A stretch of 64,000 bases of DNA from Ceratothoa steindachneri. Its lineage: Eukaryota; Arthropoda; Malacostraca; Isopoda; Cymothoidae. The position numbers and the translations under genes were made by a program. Numbering within the stretch: position 1 is the first letter of the stretch; each line of letters opens with the position of its first letter. Shown one piece after another: positions 53,574-63,132 of the stretch. A model generated the notes under the pieces. That model was given only the letters and a program-made list of their open reading frames with translations, ran no database searches and was not told the DNA's origin. The DNA lies in assembly GCA_963969495.1 (NCBI GenBank), contig OZ018328.1:1736001-1800000 (forward strand), written 5' to 3'.

Positions 53574-54235
53574 TTAACCCTCCATCCCCATATAATCATC
53601 CAATCTGCGCTTGAAAACATTCAAGTTTGGGCTGTCTACAGTCTCAGGTGGCAAACTATTCCAATAATCCACCACTTTGTTAGTGAAAAAATATTTTCTA
53701 ACATCCAGTCTGCACCTCTGTTTTTTAATCTTTAAGTGGTGGCCTCTAGTTCTATTACTACCTTCTAACTCAAAAAACTTGCTAAAATCCAAATTATCCA
53801 TCCCAGAAAACATATTAAAAAGCTCAATCATATCCCCCTCACACACCTTCTTTCAAATGAAAACATATTTAATACCCTCAGTCTATCTTCATATTCAAGG
53901 TACTTTGGGGATGGTATTATTTTTGTTGCCCTCCTTTGTACTGACTCTAATAAGTTTATATCATGTCTAAAATGTGGTGACCATGCCTGTATACAGTACT
54001 CTAAATGTGGCCTGACATAAGAGTTGTATAGTTTAAGGATGACCTCCTTACTCTTGTAGCTAACATTTCTTTTAATGTAACCTAGCACCCTATTTGCTCT
54101 ATTTTTTGCCTCAATACACTGCTTTGAAAATTTCAGTGACCTATCTACTACCACTCCTAAGTCCTTCTCATCTTCAACTGAATTAAGCCAATATCCATCC
54201 ATATCATAGCTAAATTCCCTATTATCTCTCCCCAT
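53574..54235 (-). pseudogene. RT C-terminal part of the CR1-A host copy
   Basis: Frames 54235-53828 and 53846-53574 cover SVEDEKDLGVVVDRSLKFSK, NSYVRPHLEYCIQAWSPHFR and FTNKVVDYWNSLPPETVDSP, the end of a CR1-group ORF2. One base is missing near 53845, shifting the frame. Continues at 57177-56929 with ISGVPQGSVLGPLLFILYVN and VSIFADDTKLAAVVKE (catalytic FADD). Confidence 0.8.
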
Positions 54236-54340
54236 GTTAATAACTTAGAGGGCAGGTGTAGGAAATGGAAGGGATGCAGAGATAGAGGAATAGCTAGGGC
54301 GGAGGGCATACTGATAAGTTATAGGGAGACTAATGCACAA

Positions 54341-55921
54341 GTGAATGAGCAGATAACTAGGAATAGAAAAGCACGATGCAATGAAGATGGGAATAATAAA
54401 AAAACCTTTCAAATATACTACACAAATGGTCGGAGTATAAGGAATAAGATAGATCTCTTAAGAGCGTTAGCGGGTGAAGAGAATTTTGATATAATTGCGA
54501 TAACAGAGTCATGGCTTGATTTGGCAGGTAATCACTTTAAACCTCAGGTTATGATTGAGGGCTTTAACATGTTCCATACAGATAGGAATAGGAAGAGAGG
54601 AGGAGGGGTTATTATTTATATTAAAGATAATCTCCAGTGTTGTATAAACAGTACAATTAAATTAGATGATAACACAGAGTCATTATGGCTAAATGTAAAG
54701 GAATGTAAAAACAAGCTTGTCATAGGATTATTATACATACCACCACATCTTGGTAAGGAAGCTTCAAATCTTCTGTGGCAGGAGATTGAACGAGCATGTA
54801 GAAGTAAGCATGTGTGTATAATGGGCGATTTTAATTACAGAAATATAGACTGGGAAGCTCTTGTGGGTGATCAGGAGGCTGAAGAATTTTTGAATGTTGT
54901 CCAAGATAATTTTTTGAGGCAGATTATTAACGAACCCACTAGAGGTAATAATATACTGGATTTAGTTCTGACAAATAGGGAAGAAGTTATTAAGTATACT
55001 GAGATTGGAGGAAATTTGGGTAATAGTGACCATTGTGAAATTAGATTCAAGATGAAATGGAATGGTAGTGATAGTAGCATGAACAATGTTACAATTCCTG
55101 ACTTTAGAAGAGCAAATTATAATGGGCTAAGGACTTACCTGGAGGCAGTTGTACAGAAACCAGGAAATGAAATCAATTCAAGAATAGATTCAATGATATC
55201 AGTTAGTGGAGACAATAATCACCAGGAGGAAGAGATTACAATTGAAGAGGAGTATGAAAGAATAATTGAGCAATTAATTACAGGTCAGATGATTAACATT
55301 CCATATAAGGAGATTAGGACTAAAAATAATGACCCAAAATGGATGACAGATAAAATTAAGCATTATATTGGCATCAAAAAGGGCATTTATAGGAAAATAA
55401 AAAACGGAGAGGATCACTTAAGGCAGAGATATAATGAACTAGCAAGAGATGTTAAGAAGTTAATTAGAGTAGCAAGGAGAAATTATGAAATTAAAGTGGC
55501 AAATAGGGCAAAGGAAGATCCTAAAAGTTTTTATCAATTATACAAAACTAAGGTTAGAGATAAAATAGGCCCACTTATAGATTCCAATGGAGAATTAGTG
55601 AGTGATAGGGACTCAATGGCTGGAATGCAAAATGACTTTTTTCTCTCAGTATTTACACAGGAGGATACTCTAAATATACCCGAGGTGTCAATGATCTTTT
55701 GGAGGAATGATGAAGAGAAATTAAAGGATATCTTGATCACAAAGGAAATTGATAAAATCAAAAGTAGTAAAGCTCCCAGTCCTGATGAGGTCTTTCCTAG
55801 AATTTTAAAAGAATGTAAGGATGTGTTAAGTGAGCCCCTAGCATGCATCTTTAAAAAAATCATTGGAGAGTGGCATTGTGCCAGTGGCATGGAAGAAAGC
55901 CAATGTGATACCTATATTTAA
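54341..55921 (+). CDS. CR1-B: APE endonuclease and linker, open frame
   Basis: A 526-codon open frame. Nuclease motifs in order: IYYTNGRSIRNKIDLLRALA, IIAITESWLDL (E), NRKRGGGVIIYIKDNLQC, VCIMGDFNYRNIDWE (D and N), EPTRGNNILDLVLTNREEV, NLGNSDHCEIRFKMKW (SDH). From about residue 300 the linker follows with DPKWMTDKIKHYIGIKKGIY and KEDPKSFYQLYKTKVRDKIG, then the first RT block SSKAPSPDEVFPRILKECKD. The frame shifts near residue 500 and the RT continues in another frame at 55863. All nuclease catalytic residues are present. Confidence 0.85.
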   Translation: MNEQITRNRKARCNEDGNNKKTFQIYYTNGRSIRNKIDLLRALAGEENFDIIAITESWLDLAGNHFKPQVMIEGFNMFHTDRNRKRGGGVIIYIKDNLQCCINSTIKLDDNTESLWLNVKECKNKLVIGLLYIPPHLGKEASNLLWQEIERACRSKHVCIMGDFNYRNIDWEALVGDQEAEEFLNVVQDNFLRQIINEPTRGNNILDLVLTNREEVIKYTEIGGNLGNSDHCEIRFKMKWNGSDSSMNNVTIPDFRRANYNGLRTYLEAVVQKPGNEINSRIDSMISVSGDNNHQEEEITIEEEYERIIEQLITGQMINIPYKEIRTKNNDPKWMTDKIKHYIGIKKGIYRKIKNGEDHLRQRYNELARDVKKLIRVARRNYEIKVANRAKEDPKSFYQLYKTKVRDKIGPLIDSNGELVSDRDSMAGMQNDFFLSVFTQEDTLNIPEVSMIFWRNDEEKLKDILITKEIDKIKSSKAPSPDEVFPRILKECKDVLSEPLACIFKKIIGEWHCASGMEESQCDTYI

Positions 55922-56668
55922 GAAAGGGGATAAAACAAATATGTCTAATTACAGACCAGTAAGTTTGACATCAGTGTTAGGGAAAATGATGGAATCTATT
56001 ATAGCAAGGAATATTAGAGATAACTTGGATAAGCATAAGTTGATAAAAGAATCACAGCATGGCTTTAGTAAGGGTAAATCCTGTCTGACTAATTTGCTGT
56101 CTTTTTATAGTAAGGTGTATGAAGCAGCAGATAATGATGAAAACTATGATATTTTATACTTGGACTTTAGTAAGGCTTTTGATCGAGTGCCACACTTACG
56201 GCTTCTGAGCAAAGTTAAAGCACACAGGATCGATGGCAGTATATTTCCATTCTAGACTATGCAGTTTAATTTTGGTCACCATATTATAGGAAGGATATTG
56301 ATTTGCTTGAGTCTGTGCAGAGAAGGATAACAAAGATGATTGGTGGGCTAAGGAACTTACCTTATGGTGAAAGGCTCAGAAAACTAAATCTACATACATT
56401 GGAAAGGAGAAGAGTCAGAGGGTAATTGATTGAAGTATTCAAAGGGGTAAAAGGGGTTCTTATACTTAGTGAACATGACAGGACACGTAGCAATGGGTTT
56501 AAGCTTGATAAGTATAGGTTTAGGAAGGAGATTGGGACGAATTGGTTTACAAATCCTGTGGTAGATGAATGGAATAGGCTCACTAGACATGTGATAGAAG
56601 CCTCCTCTCTGGGTAGTTTTAAGAATAGATTAGATAAATATATGGATGAAGCTGCTAGATGGGACTGA
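55863..56668 (+). pseudogene. CR1-B: RT with central deletion
   Basis: 55863-56255 has NYRPVSLTSVLGKMMESIIA, SQHGFSKGKSCLTNLLSF and LYLDFSKAFDRVPHLRLL (motif A). At 56251 (ATATTTCCATT/CTAGACTATG) the sequence jumps to the C-terminal domain seen at 61867, removing motif B and FADD. 56426-56668 holds FKLDKYRFRKEIGTNWFTNP and SLGSFKNRLDKYMDEAARWD. Confidence 0.82.
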
Positions 56669-57540
56669 CTTTTTTTTATGTACATATGTATATATTTTTC
56701 TAAGGAGTGGGGAGATTATATTCTGCAGTTGCATGAATGGAAATAATCCTCTGGATGCATTTTATGTTTATTGTAGATTAGATCTGATGAACTCCTTAAA
56801 GGGTGACAATGTTGATGACTTTTCTCTGGTAAGAAATCTTTTGTGTGTTGACTGGAACACGAGCTGCCAAGTATAGGCCATGAATGGTCATTTGCAGTCT
56901 CCTTCTTTTCTTATGTTCTTATAACTTTGCATTTATTAAGGTTAAAAGTCATCTGCCACTTCTGAGACCAAGCTAACAACTTATCTAAGTCACCCTGCAC
57001 TTTAAAGCTACCCTCAACCTCTTTGACTACAGCTGCCAATTTAGTGTCATCAGCAAAAATTGACACTTTGTTATTTACACCTTGCCCAAGAATATTTACA
57101 TAGAGTATAAATAATAAAGGGCCTAAAACTGATCCCTGAGGTACGCCACTAATAACATTACTCCACTCTGACCTCACTCCATTCAGTACAACTCTCTGTT
57201 TCCTATTTTTCAGCCATTCAGTTATCCCATTTAAAACGTTCCCACAATTTCCATGCAGCTTTAATTTATGAACTAGTCTTCTATGTGGAACCTTATCAAA
57301 AGCTTTGGCGAGGCAGTTAATAATAAAGTGTCCATTTTTGCAGATGATACCAAATTAGCAGCTGTAGTTAAAGATATTGATGATAATTTTAAAGTGCAGG
57401 GGGACTTAAATAAATTGTTATCCTGGGCACATAAGTGGCAAATGACTTTCAACCTTGATAAGTGCAAAGTTATTAACATGGGAAAAGATAGAGAATTTAA
57501 CTACGAAATGGATGGGCATTGGCTGAGCTCAGTAGAGGAT

Positions 57541-59412
57541 AACATAACATAACATAACATAATTTAACGGATGACAAAAGCCACAAGGGCCTATCAAAGG
57601 TCATCCGTATCCATCAAATCCCACCCATATAATGCATCCATAGGATTTTGTCAGATCATGCAGCTACAATATACAATTTAACAATCCATAGGAATGTCCA
57701 ACCATGCATCTACAATATATAATTTAAAGCCTCCATAGGAGTCTGTCAAAAACAAAATCAAAATCCCCCAAAATATACAATAAAAAGAAACTGCATCCAC
57801 AGGAATGAGTCAAGAAACATATCCACATACCAAAAAGCAAGAAATTAACCCTCCATCCCCATATAATCATCCAATCTGCGCTTGAAAACATTCAAGTTTG
57901 GGCTGTCTACAGTCTCAGGTGGCAAACTATTCCAATAATCTACCACTCTGTTAGTGAAAAAATATTTTCTAACATCCAGTCTGCACCTCTGTTTTTTAAT
58001 CTTTAAGTGGTGGCCTCTAGTTCTATTACTACCTTCTAACTCAAATAACTTGCTGAAATCTAATTTATCCATCCCAGAAAAGATTTTAAAAAGCTCAATC
58101 ATATCTCCCCTCACACACCTTCTTTCAAATGAAAACATATTTAATACCCTCAGTCTATCTTCATATTGAAGGTGCTTCAGGGATGGTATTATTTTTGTTG
58201 CCCTCCTTTGTACTGACTCTAATAAGTTTATATCATGTCTAAAATGTGGTGACCATGCCTGTATACAGTACTCTAAATGTGGCCTGACATAAGAGTTGTA
58301 TAGTTTAAGGATGACCTCCTTACTCTTGTAGCTAACATTTCTTTTAATGTAACCTAGCACCCTATTTGCTCTATTTTTTGCCTCAATACACTGCTTTGAA
58401 AATTTCAGTGACCTATCTACTACCACTCCTAAGTCTTTCTCATCTTCAACTGAATTAAGCCAATATCCATCCATCTCATAGCTAAATTCCCTATTATCTC
58501 TCCCCATGTTAATAACTTTGCATTTATTAAGGTTAAAAGTCATCTGCCACTTCTGAGCCCAAGCTAACAGCTTATCTAAGTCACCCTGCACTTTAAAGCT
58601 ACCCTCAACCTCTTTGACTACAGCTGCCAATTTAGTGTCATCAGCAAAAATTGACACTTTGCTATTTACACCTTGCCCAAGATCATTTACATAGATTATA
58701 AATAATAAAGGGCCTAAAACTGATCCCTGAGGTACGCCACTAATAACATTCCTCCACTCTGACCTCACTCCATTCAGTACAACTCTCTGTTTCCTATTTT
58801 TCAGCCATTCAGTTATCCAATCTAAAACGTTCCCACATATCCCATGCAGCTTTAATTTATGAACTAGTCTTCTATGTGGAACCTTATCAAAAGCTTTGCT
58901 GAAATCTAAGTAGATCACATCAACTTTCTCACCCCTATCTAATTCTTTAGTTACATAATCCATAAAATCCAGTAAATTAGTTAAACACGATCTATCTTTT
59001 CTAAAACCATGCTGAGCATCATTAATTAACCTGCTACTCTCTAGATGATCAGAAATTCCCTTCTTAACCATCTTCTCAAGAATTTTACAGACTATAGAAG
59101 TTAAGCTTACTGGTCTAAAGTTATTTGGGTCCTCTTTGCTTCCCTTTTTAAAAATTGGCACTACATTTGCCAATTTCCAATCATTTGGTATTTCTCCAGA
59201 CTCTAGTGATCTAATAAATATCTTCTCGAGAGCTACTGCAATACTTTCTACACCTTCTTTGAGTATCCTAGAATGAATGTTGTCAGGGCCAGATGCCTTA
59301 CTAGTATTTAACTGAATTATAAGCCCTTTAATTTCTTCTCTGTCTATATTAATAGAATTTATCACTACTTCCCTTGACCTAGAATTATCATCAATTAATC
59401 TAACTGGTTTCT
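57541..59412 (-). mobile_element. Innermost CR1-A copy, youngest of the stack
   Basis: Minus-strand element with the tail AACATAACATAACATAACAT (57541-57560, sense TTATG repeats), 3' UTR and a long RT frame. It is inserted in CR1-A2 between SSVED and LGVVID. 5'-truncated at the start of the RT domain. No target-site duplication; rather about nine target bases are missing. Confidence 0.88.
57845..59410 (-). CDS. CR1-A reverse transcriptase, open frame (5'-truncated)
   Basis: About 520 uninterrupted codons. Motifs: TSKASGPDNIHSRILKEGVE, NFRPVSLTSIVCKILEKMVK, AQHGFRKDRSCLTNLLDFMD, VIYLDFSKAFDKVPHRRLV (motif A), ISGVPQGSVLGPLLFIIYVN (B), VSIFADDTKLAAVVKE (C, catalytic FADD), WQMTFNLNKCKVINMGRDN, and the C-terminal SYVRPHLEYCIQAWSPHFRH. 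It copies element RNA into DNA at the nicked target. The endonuclease is missing, as expected for 5' truncation, so the copy cannot move by itself. Intactness means recent insertion. The first nine codons (MTYLLLLLE) derive from the flank. Confidence 0.88.
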   Translation of the reverse strand, partial: KPVRLIDDNSRSREVVINSINIDREEIKGLIIQLNTSKASGPDNIHSRILKEGVESIAVALEKIFIRSLESGEIPNDWKLANVVPIFKKGSKEDPNNFRPVSLTSIVCKILEKMVKKGISDHLESSRLINDAQHGFRKDRSCLTNLLDFMDYVTKELDRGEKVDVIYLDFSKAFDKVPHRRLVHKLKLHGICGNVLDWITEWLKNRKQRVVLNGVRSEWRNVISGVPQGSVLGPLLFIIYVNDLGQGVNSKVSIFADDTKLAAVVKEVEGSFKVQGDLDKLLAWAQKWQMTFNLNKCKVINMGRDNREFSYEMDGYWLNSVEDEKDLGVVVDRSLKFSKQCIEAKNRANRVLGYIKRNVSYKSKEVILKLYNSYVRPHLEYCIQAWSPHFRHDINLLESVQRRATKIIPSLKHLQYEDRLRVLNMFSFERRCVRGDMIELFKIFSGMDKLDFSKLFELEGSNRTRGHHLKIKKQRCRLDVRKYFFTNRVVDYWNSLPPETVDSPNLNVFKRRLDDYMGMEG

Positions 59413-60011
59413 CTAGGAGTAGTAATAGATAAGTCATTAAGGTTTTCTAAGCAGTGTATGAAGCAAGAAATAGGGCAAATAGAGTGCTGGGTTTTATTAA
59501 GAGAAATGTCAGTTACAAAAGTAAGGAGGGTATTCTTAAACTCTATAACTCTTACGTTAGGCCACATCTAGAGTACTGTATACAGGCATGGTCCCCACAT
59601 TTTAGACACGATATTAACCTTCTTGAGTCAGTGCCACGGAGGGCAACAAAGATTATTCCTTCCCTGAGGCACCTTGAATATGAAGATAGACTGAGGGTAT
59701 TAAATATGTTCTCGTTCGAAAGGAGGTGTGTGAGAGGGGATATGATTGAGCTCTTTAAAAAATTTTCCAGGATAGATAAATTGGATGTTAGCAAGTTTTT
59801 TGAGTTAGATGATGGAAATCGGACTAGAGGTCACCACTTGAAAATTAAAAAGCAAGGGTGTAGGTTGGATTTAAGAAAATATTTTTTCACCAATAGAGTG
59901 GTAGACTTCTGGAACAAATTGCCGCGGAGGGTAGTAGGTAGTCCAAATCTAAATGTATTTAAGAGTAGGTTGGATGGGTTTATGGGAAGGCAAGGTTGTG
60001 ATGGTTCCTAA
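59413..60011 (+). pseudogene. CR1-A2 RT C-terminus
   Basis: After LGVVIDKSLRFSKQC the open frame continues NRANRVLGFIKRNVSYKSKE, SYVRPHLEYCIQAWSPHFRH and FTNRVVDFWNKLPRRVVGSP, ending GRQGCDGS. The preceding half (57308-57540: VNNKVSIFADDTKLAAVVKD, with the FADD box) is cut off by the inserted CR1-A copy. About three codons of the target are missing at the junction. Confidence 0.8.
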
Positions 60012-60554
60012 GTTTTGTATATATTAATATTGTTTGTATATATCTATAGCTGCATGATTTAGTTCTTGACAAGCCTTGATTGGTGATACCCTTGTTTCTG
60101 GATGCAATCCTCTGGATGTAGTTTTCCTGGGAGTGTGGGTGCCTTAAAAACGAGGCCGTTTGACTCGGATGACCTATGATGAGCCCTTGTGGCTTTTGTC
60201 ATCTGTTATATTATATTGTGGGGGACTTTGATTTTGTCTTCCCCTGGTGATGGTGCTTTTTGTGGGTGGGTTTTGATGGAGGCGGATGACCTTTGATAGG
60301 CCCTTGTGGCTTTTGTCATCCGTGTAATTATATTATGTTATGTTTGCTGAAATCTAAGTAGATCACATCAACTTTCTCACCCCTATCTAATTCTTTAGTT
60401 ACATAATCCATAAAATCCAGTAAATTAGTTAAACACGATCTACTTTTTCTAAAACCAAGCTGAGCATCATTAATTAACCTGCTAGTCTCTAGATGATCAG
60501 AAATTCCCTTCTTAACCATCTTCTCAAGAATTTTACAGACTATAGAAGTTAAGC

Positions 60555-61120
60555 TTACCGGTTTAAAGTTATTTGGATCTTCTTTGCTTCCCTTTTAAAA
60601 ATTGGCACTACATTTGCCAATTTCCAATCATTTGGTATTTCTCCAGACTCTAATGATCTAATAAATATCTTCTCAAGAGCTACTGCAATACTTTCTACAC
60701 CTTCTTTGAGTATCCTAGAATGAATGTTGTCAGGGCCAGATGCCTTACTAGTATTTAACTGCATTATAAGCCCTTTAATTTCTTCTCTGTCTATATTAAT
60801 ATAATTTATCACTACTTCCCTTGACCTAGAATTATCATCAATTAATCTAACTGGTTTCTCTTTTGTGAATACTGAAGCAAAATGATCATTAAGGACCTCT
60901 ACTATTTCCTCATCAGATTCTTTCAAAACCCCTTCATATTTAATATGCCCTATTTTATCACCATTAGATTTATTATTGATTCTATAATAATAGCTAAAAA
61001 AATTTTTAGGATCTTTATTATTATTTTTAGCTAAATTAATTTTGGCTGTCCTTTTGGTATTCTTAATAATCTTATTTAGTTTATTTCTAGGAGACATATA
61101 ATGGTTTAAATTATCTAAAC
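60555..61120 (-). pseudogene. RT N-terminus and linker of the CR1-A host copy
   Basis: The frame 61097-60555 has linker RTAKINLAKNNNKDPKNFFS, then VEVLNDHFASVFTKEKPVRL and TSKASGPDNIHSRILKEGVE. It ends by frameshift at FKREAKKIQITLNR, where the intact copy has FKKGSKEDPNNFRPVS. 60519-60343 continues with AQLGFRKSRSCLTNLLDFMD up to LDFSK, where the CR1-A2 insertion cuts it. Confidence 0.82.
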
Positions 61121-61197
61121 TACTATCACTTTGTAATCTCTGGTATGCCCTTTTTTCTCTGAAACTTTATTAGCTATTTCTTGATTCTACCATAATG

Positions 61198-62347
61198 GTG
61201 TATGAAGCAGAAGATAATGATGAAAACTATGATATTTTATACTTGGACTTTTGATCGAGGGCCACACTTACGGCTTCTGAGCAAAGTTACAGCACACAGG
61301 ATCGATGGCAGTATATTTAGGTGGATTCAGTCATGGCTTGGTGACAGACAGCAAAGAGTTAGTATAGATGGAGTAAAATCTGAGTGGGGGTGTGTTAGCA
61401 GTGGAGTTCCGCAAGGATCTGTTTTGGGTCCCTTGCTATTCTTAATTTATATTAATGATCTTGACATAGGTATAAGTAGTGACCTGAGTAAATTTGCTGA
61501 TGATACTAAGCTAGGTAGGGCCATTAGGGCTGATTCTGATGCTGTTGTAATGCAGGAGGAGTTGACCATTCTGTCCAATTGGGCCAAGAAATGGCAAATG
61601 AAGTTTAACATAGACAAATGTAGTGTACTTAGTATAGGTAGAAATAATCCATTGAATAGTTATAAATTAAATGGGAGAATTTTAGGAAGGACCGATTGTG
61701 GGAGGGATTTGGGTATTTTGGTAAGTTCAGACCTTCGTCCTAGAAAGCAATGCCTAAATGCTAAGAATAAAGCTAATAGGATATTGGGATTCATTAGGAG
61801 GAGTGTAAGCAATAAGAGTGCTGAAGTCATTCTAAAACTGTATCTGGCGCTAGTTAGGCCTCATCTAGACTATGCAGTACAATTTTGGTCACCACATTAC
61901 AGGAAGGATATCGACTTGCTTGAGTCTGTGCAGAGAAGGATGACAAAGATGATTGGTGGGCTAAGGAACTTACCTTGTGGTGAAAGGCTCAGAAAACTAA
62001 ATCTACATACATTGGAAAGAAGAGTCAGAGGGGAATTGATTGAAGTCTTCAAATGGGTAAAAGGATATAATAAAGGGGATCTGGGTAAGGTTCTTATACT
62101 TAGTGAACATGACAGGACACATAGCAATGGGTTTAAGCTTGATAAGTATAGGTTTAGGAAGGAGATTGGGAGGAATTGGTTTACAAATTGTGTGGTAGAT
62201 GAATGGAATAGGCTCACTAGACATGTGATAGAAGCCTCCTCTCTGGGTAGTTTTAAGAATAGATTAGATAAATATATGGATGAAGCTGCTAGATGGGACT
62301 GACTTTTTTTTAGGTATATATTTTTCTAAGGAATGAGGAGATTATAT
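61198..62347 (+). mobile_element. CR1-B second copy, 5'-truncated
   Basis: Plus-strand CR1-B copy starting in RT motif A and running to the 3' UTR, where it is interrupted at about 62347 by a CR1-A2 tail (compare the 3' UTR of the first copy at 56690-56735). It replaces or adjoins the 5' end of the CR1-A host copy. Confidence 0.82.
61202..62302 (+). CDS. CR1-B reverse transcriptase, C-terminal two thirds
   Basis: A 366-codon open frame: SSGVPQGSVLGPLLFLIYIN (motif B), LSKFADDTKLGRAIRADSDA (FADD), KKWQMKFNIDKCSVLSIGRN, LALVRPHLDYAVQFWSPHYR and SLGSFKNRLDKYMDEAARWD. Motif A is damaged: nine bases are missing so that LDFSKAFDRVPH became LYLDF followed in the other frame by FDRGPHLRLL. The frame therefore begins with an accidental Met. 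It supplies the part deleted from the first CR1-B copy. Confidence 0.82.
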   Translation: MKQKIMMKTMIFYTWTFDRGPHLRLLSKVTAHRIDGSIFRWIQSWLGDRQQRVSIDGVKSEWGCVSSGVPQGSVLGPLLFLIYINDLDIGISSDLSKFADDTKLGRAIRADSDAVVMQEELTILSNWAKKWQMKFNIDKCSVLSIGRNNPLNSYKLNGRILGRTDCGRDLGILVSSDLRPRKQCLNAKNKANRILGFIRRSVSNKSAEVILKLYLALVRPHLDYAVQFWSPHYRKDIDLLESVQRRMTKMIGGLRNLPCGERLRKLNLHTLERRVRGELIEVFKWVKGYNKGDLGKVLILSEHDRTHSNGFKLDKYRFRKEIGRNWFTNCVVDEWNRLTRHVIEASSLGSFKNRLDKYMDEAARWD

Positions 62348-63130
62348 TTTAACATAACATAACATAACATAATTACACGGATGACAAAAGCCACAAGGGC
62401 CTATCAAAGGTCATCCGCCTCCGTCAAAACCCACCCACAAAAAGCACCATCACCAGGGGAAGACAAAATCAAAGTCCCCCACAATATAATCTAACAGATG
62501 ACAAAAGCCACAAGGGCTCATCATAGGTCATCCGAGTCAAACGGCCTCGTTTTTAAGGCACCCACACTCCCAGGAAAACTACATCCAGAGGATTGCATCC
62601 AGAAACAAGGGAATCACCAATCAAGGCTTGTCAAGAACTAAATCATGCAGCTATAGATAGATACAAACAATATTAATATATACAAAAATTAGGAACCATC
62701 ACAACCTTTCCTCCCCATAAACTCATCCAACCTACTCTTAAATACATTTAGATTTGGACTACCTACTACCCTCTGCGGCAATTTGTTCCAGAAGTCTACC
62801 ACTCTATTGGTGAAAAAATATTTTCTTAAATCCAACCTACACCCTTGCTTTTTAATTTTCAAGTGGTGACCTCTAGTCCGATTTCCATCATCTAACTCAA
62901 AAAACTTGCTAACATCCAATTTATCTATCCCGGAAAATTATTTAAAGAGCTCAATCATATCCCCTCTCACACACCTCCTTTCGAACGAGAACATATTTAA
63001 TACCCTCAGTCTATCTATATATTCAAGGTGCCGCAGGGAAGGAATAATCTTTGTTGCCCTCCGTGGCACTGACTCGAGAAGGTTAATATCGTGTCTAAAA
63101 TGTGGGGACCATGCCTGTATATAGTACTCA
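62348..63130 (-). mobile_element. CR1-A2 second copy, 5'-truncated
   Basis: Minus-strand: tail AACATAACATAACATAACAT, two hairpin blocks (62379-62418 and 62493-62533), then the C-terminus of the RT (62919-62689: FTNRVVDFWNKLPQRVVGSP; 63153-62938: SPHFRHDINLLESVPRRATK). A one-base change near 62938 breaks the frame. It interrupts the 3' UTR of the CR1-B copy. Confidence 0.8.
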
Positions 63131-63132
63131 TT

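Larger units (their letters stand above)
54247..56920 (+). mobile_element. CR1-B element inserted in CR1-A, with duplication
   Basis: Plus-strand CR1-B copy flanked by ATAACTT on both sides (54240-54246 and 56921-56927). CR1-A reads through as GTTAATAACTTTGCATTT in the uninterrupted copy at 58508. It includes the endonuclease, part of the RT, and the C-terminus, but an internal deletion of about 560 bp at 56251 removes the catalytic RT box. The 3' end is CTTATGTTCTT. Confidence 0.88.
57308..60342 (+). mobile_element. CR1-A2 copy inserted in CR1-A, itself split
   Basis: Plus-strand, 5'-truncated in the RT, flanked by TTTG (57304-57307 and 60343-60346). Parts 57308-57540 and 59413-60342 are separated by a CR1-A insertion. 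Its 3' UTR has two similar hairpin blocks and the tail TTATATTATGTTATG. It is a subfamily distinct from CR1-A. Confidence 0.82.
53302..61197 (-). mobile_element. CR1-A host copy, split by two nested insertions
   Basis: One minus-strand CR1-A element in three parts: 53302-54246 (3' tail AACATAACATAA and RT C-terminus), 56921-57307 (RT middle) and 60343-61197 (RT N-terminus and linker). Sequence continuity across the insertion points is exact when compared with the inner copy at 57541-59412. It lies directly against the GypOTU LTR end. 5'-truncated at about 61197. Confidence 0.85.

Noticed and set aside
56921..57540. 5' inversion of one CR1-A element by twin priming
   Set aside because: The inverted part overlaps rather than extends the body, differs in sequence, and continues at 59413; it is a separate CR1-A2 element with its own TTTG duplication.
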